From contig NZ_WJOK01000002.1 of the NCBI RefSeq assembly GCF_009649785.1, positions 62,001 through 126,000 on the forward strand: a stretch of DNA of 64,000 nt, read 5' to 3'. The translations under genes and the position numbers were made by a program. Positions 27,009 through 35,726 of this stretch are shown in pieces (the stretch's first letter is position 1; every line of letters begins with the position of its first letter). This stretch comes from Agrobacterium tumefaciens (GTDB lineage: Bacteria > Pseudomonadota > Alphaproteobacteria > Rhizobiales > Rhizobiaceae). The notes under the pieces were generated by a model. The model made no database searches, was not told the DNA's origin, and saw only the letters and a program-made list of their open reading frames with translations.

Positions 27009-28256
27009 ATGGCAGCGGATGTGATCGTTTTGGGGGCGGGGATCATCGGGGTCTCCGTCGCTTTGCAACTGGCCCGCAGGGGCAAATCGGTGGTGCTGGT
27101 GGACCGGCGGGGACCGGGTGAGGAAACGTCCTTCGGCAATGCCGGACTGATCCAGAGAGAGGGTGTCGTTCCCTACGCCTTCCCGCAGGAAGTTAGCCGG
27201 CTTCTCCGCTATTCCCTGAACAACAGCATCGATGCCCGTTATCATCTCTCGGCCCTGCCGAAGATCGCGCCTTTTCTTGGCCGCTACTGGTATAATTCCG
27301 CAGCCACGCGCCACGCAGCAATTGCCCGCGCCTACGCGCCGCTGATCGAGCACTCGGTCTCCGAACACAGCATCCTGATCGATGAAGCCAAGGCCGGCGA
27401 TCTAATCGTGAAAAACGGTTGGATGGAGGCCTACAGGACCGCCGAAAGGCGGGATGCAGACTTTGCTTTCGCCGAACGTCTGGCGCGCGACCACGGCATC
27501 TCCCACACGAAACTCGATGGGGCGGAACTCGCCGCGGCGGAGCCGCATCTCAGCCGCGAGTTCGTCGGCGGTTTGAAATGGAATGATCCATGGTCGGTGC
27601 GCGATCCACATGCGCTGACGCTCGCCTATGTCAAACTGTTCGAGAGCCTTGGCGGAACCTTTGTCCGGGGTGATGCATCCACGCTCAGCCAGACGACAAG
27701 TGGTTGGACGGTACGCACCGAGACCGGGGCGGTGGAAGCTGAACAAGCCGTTGTCGCACTAGGCCCCTGGGCGGATACGGTGACGGAACGGCTCGGTTAC
27801 CGCTTTCCGCTCGGCGTGAAACGCGGCTATCACATGCACTATGCGCCGCAGGAGGGCACCAAGCTCAACAACTGGCTAATCGACGCCGAGCGCGGTTATT
27901 TCCTCGCGCCAATGCGCAAAGGCATCCGCCTGACGACCGGCGCGGAATTTGCCGAACGCGATGCGCCGAAATCCCCCGTGCAGATCGAGCGGGCGGAACG
28001 GGTCGCCCGCACCGTCTTTCCTCTGGGCGGCAGGCTGGATGCGGAACCCTGGATGGGCGCGCGTCCCTGCACACCGGATATGATGCCGATCATCGGCAAG
28101 GCGCCGCGCCACAGGACATTGTGGTTCTCGTTCGGTCACGCCCATCACGGCCTCACACTTGGGCCCATCACTGGCCGTGTGCTGGCGGAAACCATGCTGG
28201 GAGAAACGCCGGTCATCGCCATCGATGCCTATCGACCCGAAAGGTTCAATCCCTAG
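27009..28256 (+). CDS. FAD-dependent D-amino-acid dehydrogenase-like oxidoreductase
   Basis: 415 residues, DAO superfamily. The dinucleotide fold VIVLGAGIIGVSVALQLARRGKSVVLVDRRGPGEETSFGNAG lies at the N-terminus, and the C-terminal FAD segment is GHAHHGLTLGPITGRVLAE. MGARPCTPDMMPIIG resembles the DadA family. It probably oxidises D-amino acids or a related amine to the keto acid; the exact substrate is not clear. The ATG at 27009 puts the FAD motif at residue 4, as usual. It starts 102 bases after yejF in the same direction. Confidence 0.85.
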   Translation: MAADVIVLGAGIIGVSVALQLARRGKSVVLVDRRGPGEETSFGNAGLIQREGVVPYAFPQEVSRLLRYSLNNSIDARYHLSALPKIAPFLGRYWYNSAATRHAAIARAYAPLIEHSVSEHSILIDEAKAGDLIVKNGWMEAYRTAERRDADFAFAERLARDHGISHTKLDGAELAAAEPHLSREFVGGLKWNDPWSVRDPHALTLAYVKLFESLGGTFVRGDASTLSQTTSGWTVRTETGAVEAEQAVVALGPWADTVTERLGYRFPLGVKRGYHMHYAPQEGTKLNNWLIDAERGYFLAPMRKGIRLTTGAEFAERDAPKSPVQIERAERVARTVFPLGGRLDAEPWMGARPCTPDMMPIIGKAPRHRTLWFSFGHAHHGLTLGPITGRVLAETMLGETPVIAIDAYRPERFNP

Positions 28257-28281
28257 ATCCTGATGAACTGAAGTCATCTCT

Positions 28282-28307
28282 GGCGAAAACCGTGTACACT
28301 TTTCGCC
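28282..28307. repeat. Rhizobial interspersed hairpin repeat, short copy
   Basis: GGCGAAAA (28282-28289) and TTTTCGCC (28300-28307) form a perfect 8-bp inverted repeat around CCGTGTACAC, followed by a CCCGCTCTGA segment. The pattern of GAAAACCG and a facing TTTTC next to a GCTCT end resembles interspersed repeats common between rhizobial genes. A longer, clearer copy lies at 52073-52178. It sits in the 235-base gap before the glutamine-synthetase-like gene. Confidence 0.45.
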
Positions 28308-28491
28308 ATCCCGCTCTGATGGCCGAATCCGCTGGCCTTCGCGCGGCGGGCCACGTAACATGGGCTTATGAAAAGGGAAAAGGGGCAAGCGTCATCATGA
28401 CGGCGAGGTTTCTCATCTATCAACAGCAGGACGATTTTCGTTAGCGAAGCGCTTCTGCGCGCGAAACAGAAGAGAAACGGCCTGCTGGTGC

Positions 28492-29853
28492 ATGATGGAT
28501 GATATTGAAAAAGCAAAGAAATTTTTCGACGATAACCCCGATATCGAAATTCTCGAAGCCTTCGTCATAGATGCGAACGGCGTGCCGCGCGGCAAATGGA
28601 TTCCGCGCGAAAGGGCGATCGATGTCCTTGAAAAGGGAATGGCGATCCCACGCTCGGTCTATGCGCTGGATATCTGGGGCCGCGATGTGCATGCCGCAGG
28701 CCTCGCCGAAGGGACGGGCGATCCGGACGGGTTCTGCTTTCCTGTTCCCGGCACGCTGTCTCGGGTGACATGGCTTGGCCGGCCGACCGCACAAGTCCTG
28801 CTCGCGATGAAAAATCCTGATGGAACCGGGTTTTATGGCGATCCGCGCAATGTTCTGGCAAGGGTGCTGGAAGCCTACAAAAAGGCCGGCCTCACGCCGG
28901 TCGTGGCGACCGAACTTGAATTTTACCTGATCGACCCGGTTCGCTCTGCGCTCGATCCGGTGCGTCCGCCGCATAGCCGCGAAGGCCGGTGGCACACGGG
29001 CCAGACACAGGTTCTGTCGATTTCCGAATTGCAGGATTTCGAGGATGTCTTCCATGATATCGCAACCGCATGCAGGGCGCAGGGTGTTCTTGCCGATACG
29101 ACGCTGCGGGAAAACGGGCCCGGCCAATATGAAATCAACCTCAATCATGTGCCGGACGCGTTGCGGGCCGCCGATTTCGCTGTCTTCCTGAAACGCATCG
29201 TCAAGGGTGTGGCGCGGCGGCACGATCTCGACGCCACCTTCATGGCGAAGCCGTACGGGTTACAGGCCGGCAATGGCATGCATGTGCATTTTTCCGTTCT
29301 CGATAGTGACGGCAGGAATATCTACGCCGGGGAAAACGGCCCATCGGACGCGCTGATGCATTCGGTCGGCGGCCTTCTGGAAAACATGGGGGAGAGCATG
29401 GCGATCTTCGCTCCCCATGCCAATTCCTATCGCCGCCTGACGCCCAGCGAACATGCGCCCACCTATGCCTCCTGGGGCATAGACAACCGCTCGGCGGCGG
29501 TGCGCGTTATCACTGCCAGCAAGGCCGCAACCCGCATCGAACATCGTGTCGCCGGCGCCGATACCAATCCCTATCTCGTTGTGGCGATGATCCTGAGTGC
29601 TGCCCTTGCCGGCATGAAGGAAAAACGCCAGCCGGGCGGCGCGATTTCCGGCGACAGCCACGCCATCAATCACGAACCTCTGCCCACTAACTGGGATTAT
29701 GCATTGCAGCGTTTCACGCGTTCGAGTTTCGCCTATGCGACGCTTGGCCAGCGTTATCGCACGCTGTTTTCTGCCTGCAAACAGCAGGAACTTTCCGAAT
29801 TTTCCCTGCGTGTAACCGACGTCGAATATGACGCCTATATCAGGACGGTGTGA
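28492..29853 (+). CDS. Glutamine synthetase family protein, likely gamma-glutamyl-amine ligase (PuuA-like)
   Basis: 453 residues. N-terminal beta-grasp (DIEILEAFVIDANGVPRGKWIPRERA) and catalytic domain with VVATELEFYLID, ENGPGQYEINLNH, the ATP-site NGMHVHFSVLD, and SAAVRVITASKAATRIEHRVAGADTNPYLV. This matches the GlnA3/PuuA group, which joins glutamate to amines such as putrescine, rather than housekeeping GlnA. The neighbouring FAD amine oxidase supports an amine-degradation role. Two ATGs are adjacent at the start; the stop abuts the next gene. Confidence 0.85.
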   Translation: MMDDIEKAKKFFDDNPDIEILEAFVIDANGVPRGKWIPRERAIDVLEKGMAIPRSVYALDIWGRDVHAAGLAEGTGDPDGFCFPVPGTLSRVTWLGRPTAQVLLAMKNPDGTGFYGDPRNVLARVLEAYKKAGLTPVVATELEFYLIDPVRSALDPVRPPHSREGRWHTGQTQVLSISELQDFEDVFHDIATACRAQGVLADTTLRENGPGQYEINLNHVPDALRAADFAVFLKRIVKGVARRHDLDATFMAKPYGLQAGNGMHVHFSVLDSDGRNIYAGENGPSDALMHSVGGLLENMGESMAIFAPHANSYRRLTPSEHAPTYASWGIDNRSAAVRVITASKAATRIEHRVAGADTNPYLVVAMILSAALAGMKEKRQPGGAISGDSHAINHEPLPTNWDYALQRFTRSSFAYATLGQRYRTLFSACKQQELSEFSLRVTDVEYDAYIRTV

Positions 29854-29854
29854 G

Positions 29855-31156
29855 ATGGCTGAGGTGACGACTATTCCCAATCCCGGCCACACATCCTCCT
29901 GGTATGCGGCCTCCGCCAATGTCAAATCCGTGCGGCCAACGCTTGAAGGCGCAATGGAAGCGGATGTCTGCGTCATCGGTGGCGGGTTTACCGGCATTTC
30001 CGCAGCACTCGAACTTTCCGAACGCGGCTATTCCGTTATCGTGCTGGAAGGCGTGCGGGTTGGCTTCGGCGCCTCGGGGCGCAATGGCGGCCAGATCGTC
30101 AATGGCTATAGCCGCGACCTCGAAACAATCGCCAGTCGTTACGGCCACGACAAGGCGGTGAAACTCGGCGAAATGTCGCTGGAAGGCGGGGAGATCATCC
30201 GCAGCCGCATTTCGAAATACGCTATCGATTGCGATCTCGTCGATGGCGGTTTCTTTGCGGCCTTCACGACGAAACAGATTCGCGAGATGGAGGCCCACAA
30301 GGCCCATTGGGAAAAACACGGCCATGGCGGGCTTGAGATGGTCTCCAAAGCCGATGTCGGAAAATACGTGCGGACCGATCGTTATGCCGGCGGCATGATC
30401 GACCGTTTCGGCGGCCACATCCATCCGCTCAATCTGGTGCAGGGGGAAGCCGCGGCGGCCGAAAGTCTCGGTGCGCGCATATTCGAAAATTCGAGGGTCA
30501 TTTCGCTGGAGCAGGGCGTAAACCCTGTCGTGCGCACGGCGACGGGCAGCGTGAAGGCGAAATATGTTCTCGTCTGCGGCAATGCCTATCTCGGCAAGCT
30601 GCTGCCGGAAATCGGCGACCGGATGATGCCGGTCTCAAGCCAGGTCATGGCGACAGAGCCGCTTGATGCCGATCTGATCGAGCAACTCCTGCCAGCCAAT
30701 TATTGCGTCGAGGATGCCAATTATATTCTCGATTATTATCGCCGCACCTCCGACAACCGCCTGCTTTATGGCGGTGGTATCGGTTATGGCGGCAGCGATC
30801 CGGCGGATCTGACCGGGGTAATCCGTCCGAATATGCTGAAGACTTTCCCGCAACTGGAAAAGACGAAGATCGATTTTGCCTGGAGCGGCAATTTCGCGCT
30901 GACGCTGACGCGCATCCCGCATATGGGCAAACTGTCGGACAATGTCTATTTTTCGCATGGCGACAGCGGCCACGGTGTCACCACCACGCATCTGCTCGGC
31001 AAGATATTGGGCGAGGCCGTTGCAGGCCACGCCGAGCGTTTCGATGTCTGGAGTTCCCTGCCGAATTATCCGTTCCCAGGCGGTAAGACGTTCCGCGTGC
31101 CGCTGACCGTGCTTGGTGCATGGTGGTACGGCCTGCGCGACAGGCTCGGATTTTAA
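29855..31156 (+). CDS. FAD-dependent oxidase, PuuB/gamma-glutamylputrescine oxidase-like
   Basis: 433 residues, DAO superfamily. The FAD motif ADVCVIGGGFTGISAALELSERGYSVIVLEG is near residue 35, then GFGASGRNGGQIVNGYSRDLE, YYRRTSDNRLLYGGGIGYGG and FSHGDSGHGVTTTHLLGKILGEA. This is the PuuB type that oxidises gamma-glutamyl amines or related secondary amines. The ATG at 29855 follows the previous stop by one base, so the two genes are coupled and the products probably act in sequence. Confidence 0.87.
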   Translation: MAEVTTIPNPGHTSSWYAASANVKSVRPTLEGAMEADVCVIGGGFTGISAALELSERGYSVIVLEGVRVGFGASGRNGGQIVNGYSRDLETIASRYGHDKAVKLGEMSLEGGEIIRSRISKYAIDCDLVDGGFFAAFTTKQIREMEAHKAHWEKHGHGGLEMVSKADVGKYVRTDRYAGGMIDRFGGHIHPLNLVQGEAAAAESLGARIFENSRVISLEQGVNPVVRTATGSVKAKYVLVCGNAYLGKLLPEIGDRMMPVSSQVMATEPLDADLIEQLLPANYCVEDANYILDYYRRTSDNRLLYGGGIGYGGSDPADLTGVIRPNMLKTFPQLEKTKIDFAWSGNFALTLTRIPHMGKLSDNVYFSHGDSGHGVTTTHLLGKILGEAVAGHAERFDVWSSLPNYPFPGGKTFRVPLTVLGAWWYGLRDRLGF

Positions 31157-31662
31157 AAAATCACCGCTTTCAGGCCCGAAAGTGCGTTTGCGGTAATTTC
31201 CTCCGGCGTGGCGTCGATGCTGACGGTTACGACGCCGGGTTCGCCCGTCGGCACTTCCAGCGTGGCAAGCTGGGTCTGGAGCAGCGAGAGCGGCATGAAG
31301 TGGCCCTTGCGTTCGCCCATACGCCTGCTGAGAAGTTCCAGGCTGCCGTCCAGATAGACGAAAGCGAGCGGGCCACCGGTAGCCTCGCGAAGGCGGTCGC
31401 GATAGATTTTCTTCAGCGCCGAGCAGGAAACGACGACACCGTTATTTTCGTTTCCCTTGCGCAGTTCTGCGCCAATCAGATCGAGCCAGGGCCAGCGATC
31501 TTCGTCGGTCAGCGGAATGCCCTCTGACATCTTGTCGACATTGGATTTCGGGTGAAGCTTGTCGCCCTCAATAAAGGCAATGCCCAGTTTTTCCGCCAGT
31601 TCCTCTGCGACCGTGGACTTGCCAGAGCCGCTCACTCCCATCACGACGATTGCCTTTGTCAC
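31153..31662 (-). CDS. gntK: Gluconokinase
   Basis: Phosphorylates gluconate to 6-phosphogluconate. 169 residues with P-loop GVSGSGKST near 10-18, the family block GDKLHPKSNVDKMSEGIPLTDEDRWPWL and CSALKKIYRDRLRE, then YLDGSLELLSRRMGERKGHFMP. The start is a GTG at 31662, with GAGG five bases upstream. It is convergent with the PuuB-like gene and their 3' ends overlap by four bases. Confidence 0.93.
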   Translation of the reverse strand: MTKAIVVMGVSGSGKSTVAEELAEKLGIAFIEGDKLHPKSNVDKMSEGIPLTDEDRWPWLDLIGAELRKGNENNGVVVSCSALKKIYRDRLREATGGPLAFVYLDGSLELLSRRMGERKGHFMPLSLLQTQLATLEVPTGEPGVVTVSIDATPEEITANALSGLKAVIF

Positions 31663-31749
31663 CCGAACCTCGAATGTTTCTGTTTCGACGGTCAGCCCCT
31701 AACATGCGCGGCGGATGTCGGGAACATAAAAATGAGGAGCTTGCATTTG

Positions 31750-32490
31750 TCAGTGCCCGGTTTTGCGGGCCGCTGCCTTTTCGAGTGCAGAAAAGCTGGC
31801 GTGGATCAGGATTGCCAGCACAGCGACGATCAATCCGCCCTGAAGGATGAAGGCGAGATTGTTGGATTGCAGGCCGGCGATGATCACCTCTCCGAGCGTG
31901 CGGGCCGCGACCGTAGAACCGATGGTTGCTGTCGAAAGGCTGATCACCGCCGAAAGCCTGATGCCTGCGAGGATCGCCGGAAGGGCAAGTGGCAGCTCCA
32001 CTTTAACAAGTCTTTGCCAGCCGGTCATGCCGGCGCCCTTTGCGGCATCCATTACAGTTGGCGGCAGCGTGGTCAGCCCTGTCAGCGTATTTTCGAAAAC
32101 CGGTAGAAGCGCATAGAGAAACAGCGCAATGAGCGTCGGTTTCTCGCCAAAGCCGATCATCGGCACGGCAAGCGCCAGCACCGCCACCGGCGGAAAGGTC
32201 TGGCCGATATTGACGATGCTGCGCGATAGCGGCAGAAAATCCGCGCCGAAAGGGCGGGTGACGAGAACCGCAAGGGCTCCCGCCACCAGCGTGGCCAGCC
32301 CCGTTGCGATTGCGACAATGGTCAGATGCGACAGTGTCAGGGAAAGCAGATTGGCCTGCGTGTAGATCGCCGGCGCGTTGGTCTGCACAAGAGGGCGGAA
32401 TATCGGTGCGAAAACCTGCGGCGCCGCGAGAAAGGCCATCAGCGCCAGCACCAGAAGCCCGGGGGCGAAAAACGAAGCGGCATTTTTCAT
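31750..32490 (-). CDS. Osmoprotectant-type ABC permease (second permease)
   Basis: 246 residues, six hydrophobic segments, OpuBB/YehY-W type permease domain with EAA-like loop LPPTVMDAAKGAGMTGWQRLVKVELPLALPAILAGIRLSAV and STATIGSTVAARTLGEVI. Start ATG at 32490 overlaps the ATPase stop by four bases; longer upstream reading would run inside the ATPase gene. Last gene of the four-gene leftward importer for glycine betaine, choline or a similar compound. Confidence 0.9.
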   Translation of the reverse strand: MKNAASFFAPGLLVLALMAFLAAPQVFAPIFRPLVQTNAPAIYTQANLLSLTLSHLTIVAIATGLATLVAGALAVLVTRPFGADFLPLSRSIVNIGQTFPPVAVLALAVPMIGFGEKPTLIALFLYALLPVFENTLTGLTTLPPTVMDAAKGAGMTGWQRLVKVELPLALPAILAGIRLSAVISLSTATIGSTVAARTLGEVIIAGLQSNNLAFILQGGLIVAVLAILIHASFSALEKAAARKTGH

Positions 32491-33425
32491 GGGGTTCCGG
32501 CAGCCCGCTGGAGCAGAACATCGCGCCGCACGATACCTGCGGGTTTGCCATCGTCTTTCAGCACCGGCAAGGTATCGCAGCCCGCCCACAACATTGCAGA
32601 CAGGGCGTCGCGCTGGCTGGTATGTTCATTCAATGGTTCGCCTTCAGCGCTTCCCGGCTCCACGACGTCTGCAACCGACAGGACGGATAACAGTTTCAGG
32701 GCGCGCTCGTTTTCGCCGATCATGGTGCGGACGAAATTCGTTGCCGGTTTCAGCACCAGCTCGGCCGGCGGGCAGTCCTGAACGATACGGCCCTTGTCCA
32801 TGACGGCAATACGATCCGCCAGGTGAAAGGCCTCGTCCATATCATGCGTGACAAGAACGATGGTGACACCGAGCTTCTTCTGGATATCGAGAAGATCGTT
32901 CTGGGCCTTTGCGCGGATAACCGGGTCCAGTGCACCGAAAGGTTCGTCCATCAGAAGAATGTTCGGTTCTGCTGCAAGCGCGCGCGCCACGCCGACACGC
33001 TGTTGCTGGCCGCCTGAAAGCTCATGCGGAAAGCGGTTGGCATAAAGCGCCGGGTCCAGCTGGAAGAGCTGCATCAGCGCGTCTATTTTCGCATCGATTC
33101 GCTTGCGGTCCCAGCCGATGAGCTGCGGAACCGTCGCGATATTCTCCGCCACGGTGCGATGCGGAAACAACCCATGGCCCTGAATGGCATAGCCGATCTG
33201 ACGGCGCAGCTTGTAGCCCGGCATGGTGCTCACATCGTCTCCGTCGATGCGGATAGTGCCGGAGGTCGGCTCCACCAGCCGGTTTATCATGCGCAGCAGC
33301 GTGGTTTTTCCCGACCCGGAAGTGCCGACGATGACGGTGACGGTGCGCGGCGCCACAGTCAGGGAGACCTGGTCGACCACGACCGTATCGCCATATCGTT
33401 TCGTGATGGTGTCGATCTCGATCAT
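32487..33425 (-). CDS. Osmoprotectant-type ABC ATPase (ProV/OpuBA-like)
   Basis: 312 residues. Walker [25 protein letters not shown] near residue 37, signature [19 protein letters not shown], Walker B ILLMDEPFGALD, VTHDMDEAF switch. A C-terminal CBS-type region (DTLPVLKDDGKPAGIVRRDVLL) follows, as in ProV/OpuA proteins where it senses ionic strength. The ATG at 33425 overlaps the upstream permease stop by four bases. Confidence 0.92.
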   Translation of the reverse strand: MIEIDTITKRYGDTVVVDQVSLTVAPRTVTVIVGTSGSGKTTLLRMINRLVEPTSGTIRIDGDDVSTMPGYKLRRQIGYAIQGHGLFPHRTVAENIATVPQLIGWDRKRIDAKIDALMQLFQLDPALYANRFPHELSGGQQQRVGVARALAAEPNILLMDEPFGALDPVIRAKAQNDLLDIQKKLGVTIVLVTHDMDEAFHLADRIAVMDKGRIVQDCPPAELVLKPATNFVRTMIGENERALKLLSVLSVADVVEPGSAEGEPLNEHTSQRDALSAMLWAGCDTLPVLKDDGKPAGIVRRDVLLQRAAGTP

Positions 33426-34588
33426 GCCTTTTGCCTTCCGCCTGCGCTGAAGAGATTGCTGTCGATAAGGGCGTCGAGCGTAATCGCGGCGGCGAAGCCG
33501 AGCAGAACGGTCGGCACGGTGCCGAGCAGTACGAGGTCCATCGCGGTCTGCCCTATGCCCTGAAACACGAAAACGCCAAATCCACCGCCGCCGATCAGCG
33601 CTGCGATGGTCGCAAGACCGATATTCTGCACCAGCACGATACGGATGCCGGTGAGGATGACGGGCATGGCGAGTGGAAACTCCACCCGCAGCAGCCTTTG
33701 CAGAGGCGTCATGCCAAGCCCGCGCGCGGCTTCCCGCACTGCCTGCGAAACGCCGGACAGGCCGACCACCGTATTGGAGACAACGGGCAGCAGCGAATAG
33801 AGAAATAGCGCCACGAAGGCCGGCGCCATGCCGATGCCGGCGATGCCGATCTTCGCCGCACCCGGCACATTGGCTGCCATCCATCCGAGTGGCGCGATCA
33901 AAAGGCCGAAAAGCGCGATGGAGGGAATGGTCTGGACGATATTGAGAGCGTTCAGTAGACCGGAGCGCAAACGCTCGACCTTGTAACAGAGAATGCCGAG
34001 CGGGATACCGGCGAGGGTGGCTGCAACCAGCGACCCGATGGCAAGTTCCACATGCCGCAGTGCTTCGGTCCAGAAGATATCTGCCCGGCCGGTATATTCC
34101 TTGATGATGGAGAGATCGTCCCAGAGGCCGCTTGTCAGTACCGCCGCAAGCGTCCCGGTTGCCACCAGCAACAGCAAAATCCGCAAAGTGGGTTTCGGCT
34201 GGAGACGTGCAATGCAATCGGCGGCAAGCAATGCAAGCCCTGCAAACATCAACCAGAAACCGCTGGCGGGCGAAACGCGGGCAAAACTGTTGCCCTCAGG
34301 TGTCAGCGCAGACGCCGCCTGCCCGACGAAGATCGCCAGTGCCGCGAGACCGACCAGCGCAGCGGCGAGTTTCAGGTGCGCCGGAAACCGGAAAAAGGCG
34401 ATGAAGGCGGCGACAATAATGATGGCGACGAGGAGGGTAGCAGCAGCAACCGGAAGCGCTTCGAAGATCGTGCGCGTTTCACCCTGAATGATCCGGTTAG
34501 CTCGGAATGTCATGAAGGGGGCCGCTGCAAGCGCGTAGAGAAGCAGGCACGAAATCAGCACGCCTACCTTGTCAGGCCATTTCGTCAA
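33422..34588 (-). CDS. Osmoprotectant-type ABC permease (first permease, YehY-like)
   Basis: 388 residues, longer than the partner permease because of about 170 extra N-terminal residues with four hydrophobic segments, as in YehY. The permease domain has the loop LSGVSQAVREAARGLGMTPLQRLLRVEFPLAMPVILTGIRI and IGLATIAALIGGGGFGVFVFQG. The start is a TTG at 34588, supported by GGAG six bases upstream; the next methionine would remove the first helix. It lies 85 bases after the binding-protein gene. Confidence 0.9.
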   Translation of the reverse strand: MTKWPDKVGVLISCLLLYALAAAPFMTFRANRIIQGETRTIFEALPVAAATLLVAIIIVAAFIAFFRFPAHLKLAAALVGLAALAIFVGQAASALTPEGNSFARVSPASGFWLMFAGLALLAADCIARLQPKPTLRILLLLVATGTLAAVLTSGLWDDLSIIKEYTGRADIFWTEALRHVELAIGSLVAATLAGIPLGILCYKVERLRSGLLNALNIVQTIPSIALFGLLIAPLGWMAANVPGAAKIGIAGIGMAPAFVALFLYSLLPVVSNTVVGLSGVSQAVREAARGLGMTPLQRLLRVEFPLAMPVILTGIRIVLVQNIGLATIAALIGGGGFGVFVFQGIGQTAMDLVLLGTVPTVLLGFAAAITLDALIDSNLFSAGGRQKA

Positions 34589-34673
34589 ATTCCGCTCCCC
34601 CGGGTCATAGGTTCGGACGGGATGGTGAACCTCACATCGTTTCCGATATCCCGCCCCAACGGTTCTCTGGAAA

Positions 34674-35585
34674 TTACTTGAGGAAACCGTTCTTTGTCAG
34701 GAAGTCGGTCGCAACTGCCTTGGCCTGTTCGCCCCCCACCTGCACGCGGGCGTTCAGCTCCTGCAAGGTTGCCAGATCCAGCTTTTCGAAAACAGGTTTC
34801 AGCAATGTCTCGATATTGGGGTTCTTTTTCAGAACTTCCTCGCGAATGATCGGCGCGGGCTGGTAGACGGGCTGCACATGCTTGTCGTCCTCAAGCACGA
34901 CAAGGCCGGACGGCGCTATGCCACCATCGGTGCCATAGACCATGGCAGCATTGGCATTGTTCGTCTGGTTTGCGGCGGCAGCGATAGTGGCAGCCGTGTC
35001 GCCACCGGAAAGCGTGATCAGCTGATCCGGCTTCATGGTGAAGCCGTAGGTGGTCTGAAATGCTGGCAGGGCGGCTGCGGAATTGACGAATTCCGAGGAG
35101 GCGGCAAGAACGACCTCACCGCCACCGGCAATGTATTTGCCGAAATCTGAAAGCGTCTTCAGATTGTTCTTGTCGGCAACATCCTTGCGCAGCGCGATCG
35201 CCCAGGTGTTGTTTGCGGGCGATGGTGTCAGCCAGACGATCTTGTTGGCGTCATAGTCGAGTGTCTTGGCTTCCTGGTAAGCCTTGGCGGCATCTTTCCA
35301 GAGCGGGTCGTCCGCCTTGGAGAAGAAGAAGGCGGCGTTGCCTGTGTATTCCGGATAAATGTCGATCTCGCCAGCAGTGATCGCTTTTCTGACGACCGGG
35401 GTAGCGCCGAGCTGGATGCGATCCGTCGTCTCGATATTGTTCTTGTTCAGCACGGCAAGGATGATGTTGCCGAGAACGCCACCCTCCGTGTCGATCTTAG
35501 ACGACACCACCACCTGCGCCTGAGCGAAGGAAACAGAAAGGGCAAGCGCAAATCCGGCGCCTGTCAACATCATCAAGCGGTTCAT
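34674..35585 (-). CDS. Osmoprotectant ABC substrate-binding protein (OsmF/OpuC-like)
   Basis: 303 residues. Signal peptide MNRLMMLTGAGFALALSVS, cleavage at FAQAQ. OpuAC-type domain: VVSSKIDTEGGVLGNIILAVLNKN, IDIYPEYTGNAAFFF (the EYTG ligand-site motif), WLTPSPANNTWAIALRKDVA and ALPAFQTTYGFTMKPDQLI. It binds glycine betaine, choline or similar compounds in the periplasm. First gene of the operon with two permeases and one ATPase. Upstream palindromes at 35634 and 35680 may control it. Confidence 0.9.
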   Translation of the reverse strand: MNRLMMLTGAGFALALSVSFAQAQVVVSSKIDTEGGVLGNIILAVLNKNNIETTDRIQLGATPVVRKAITAGEIDIYPEYTGNAAFFFSKADDPLWKDAAKAYQEAKTLDYDANKIVWLTPSPANNTWAIALRKDVADKNNLKTLSDFGKYIAGGGEVVLAASSEFVNSAAALPAFQTTYGFTMKPDQLITLSGGDTAATIAAAANQTNNANAAMVYGTDGGIAPSGLVVLEDDKHVQPVYQPAPIIREEVLKKNPNIETLLKPVFEKLDLATLQELNARVQVGGEQAKAVATDFLTKNGFLK

Positions 35586-35633
35586 GAATAGTCCTCCGGT
35601 GGGTCAGCCTGTCGAACACGCGAAAAATCGCCG

Positions 35634-35694
35634 CCGCAATTGCGGAGAAACATGAACGGCCAGAGGAACAAATGGTTGCAACGCCATTGGCGTT
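35634..35694. promoter_or_regulatory. Two perfect palindromes upstream of the osmoprotectant operon
   Basis: CCGCAATTGCGG at 35634-35645 is a perfect 12-base palindrome. AACGCCATTGGCGTT at 35680-35694 is a perfect 15-base palindrome followed by TTTT on the + strand. Both flanking genes read leftward, so the second cannot be their terminator; it looks more like a LacI-type operator. Both lie 50-110 bases upstream of the binding-protein start. Confidence 0.4.
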
Positions 35695-35726
35695 TTTTAC
35701 CTGAATGGCGAGGGCGCTGGCCCGGC

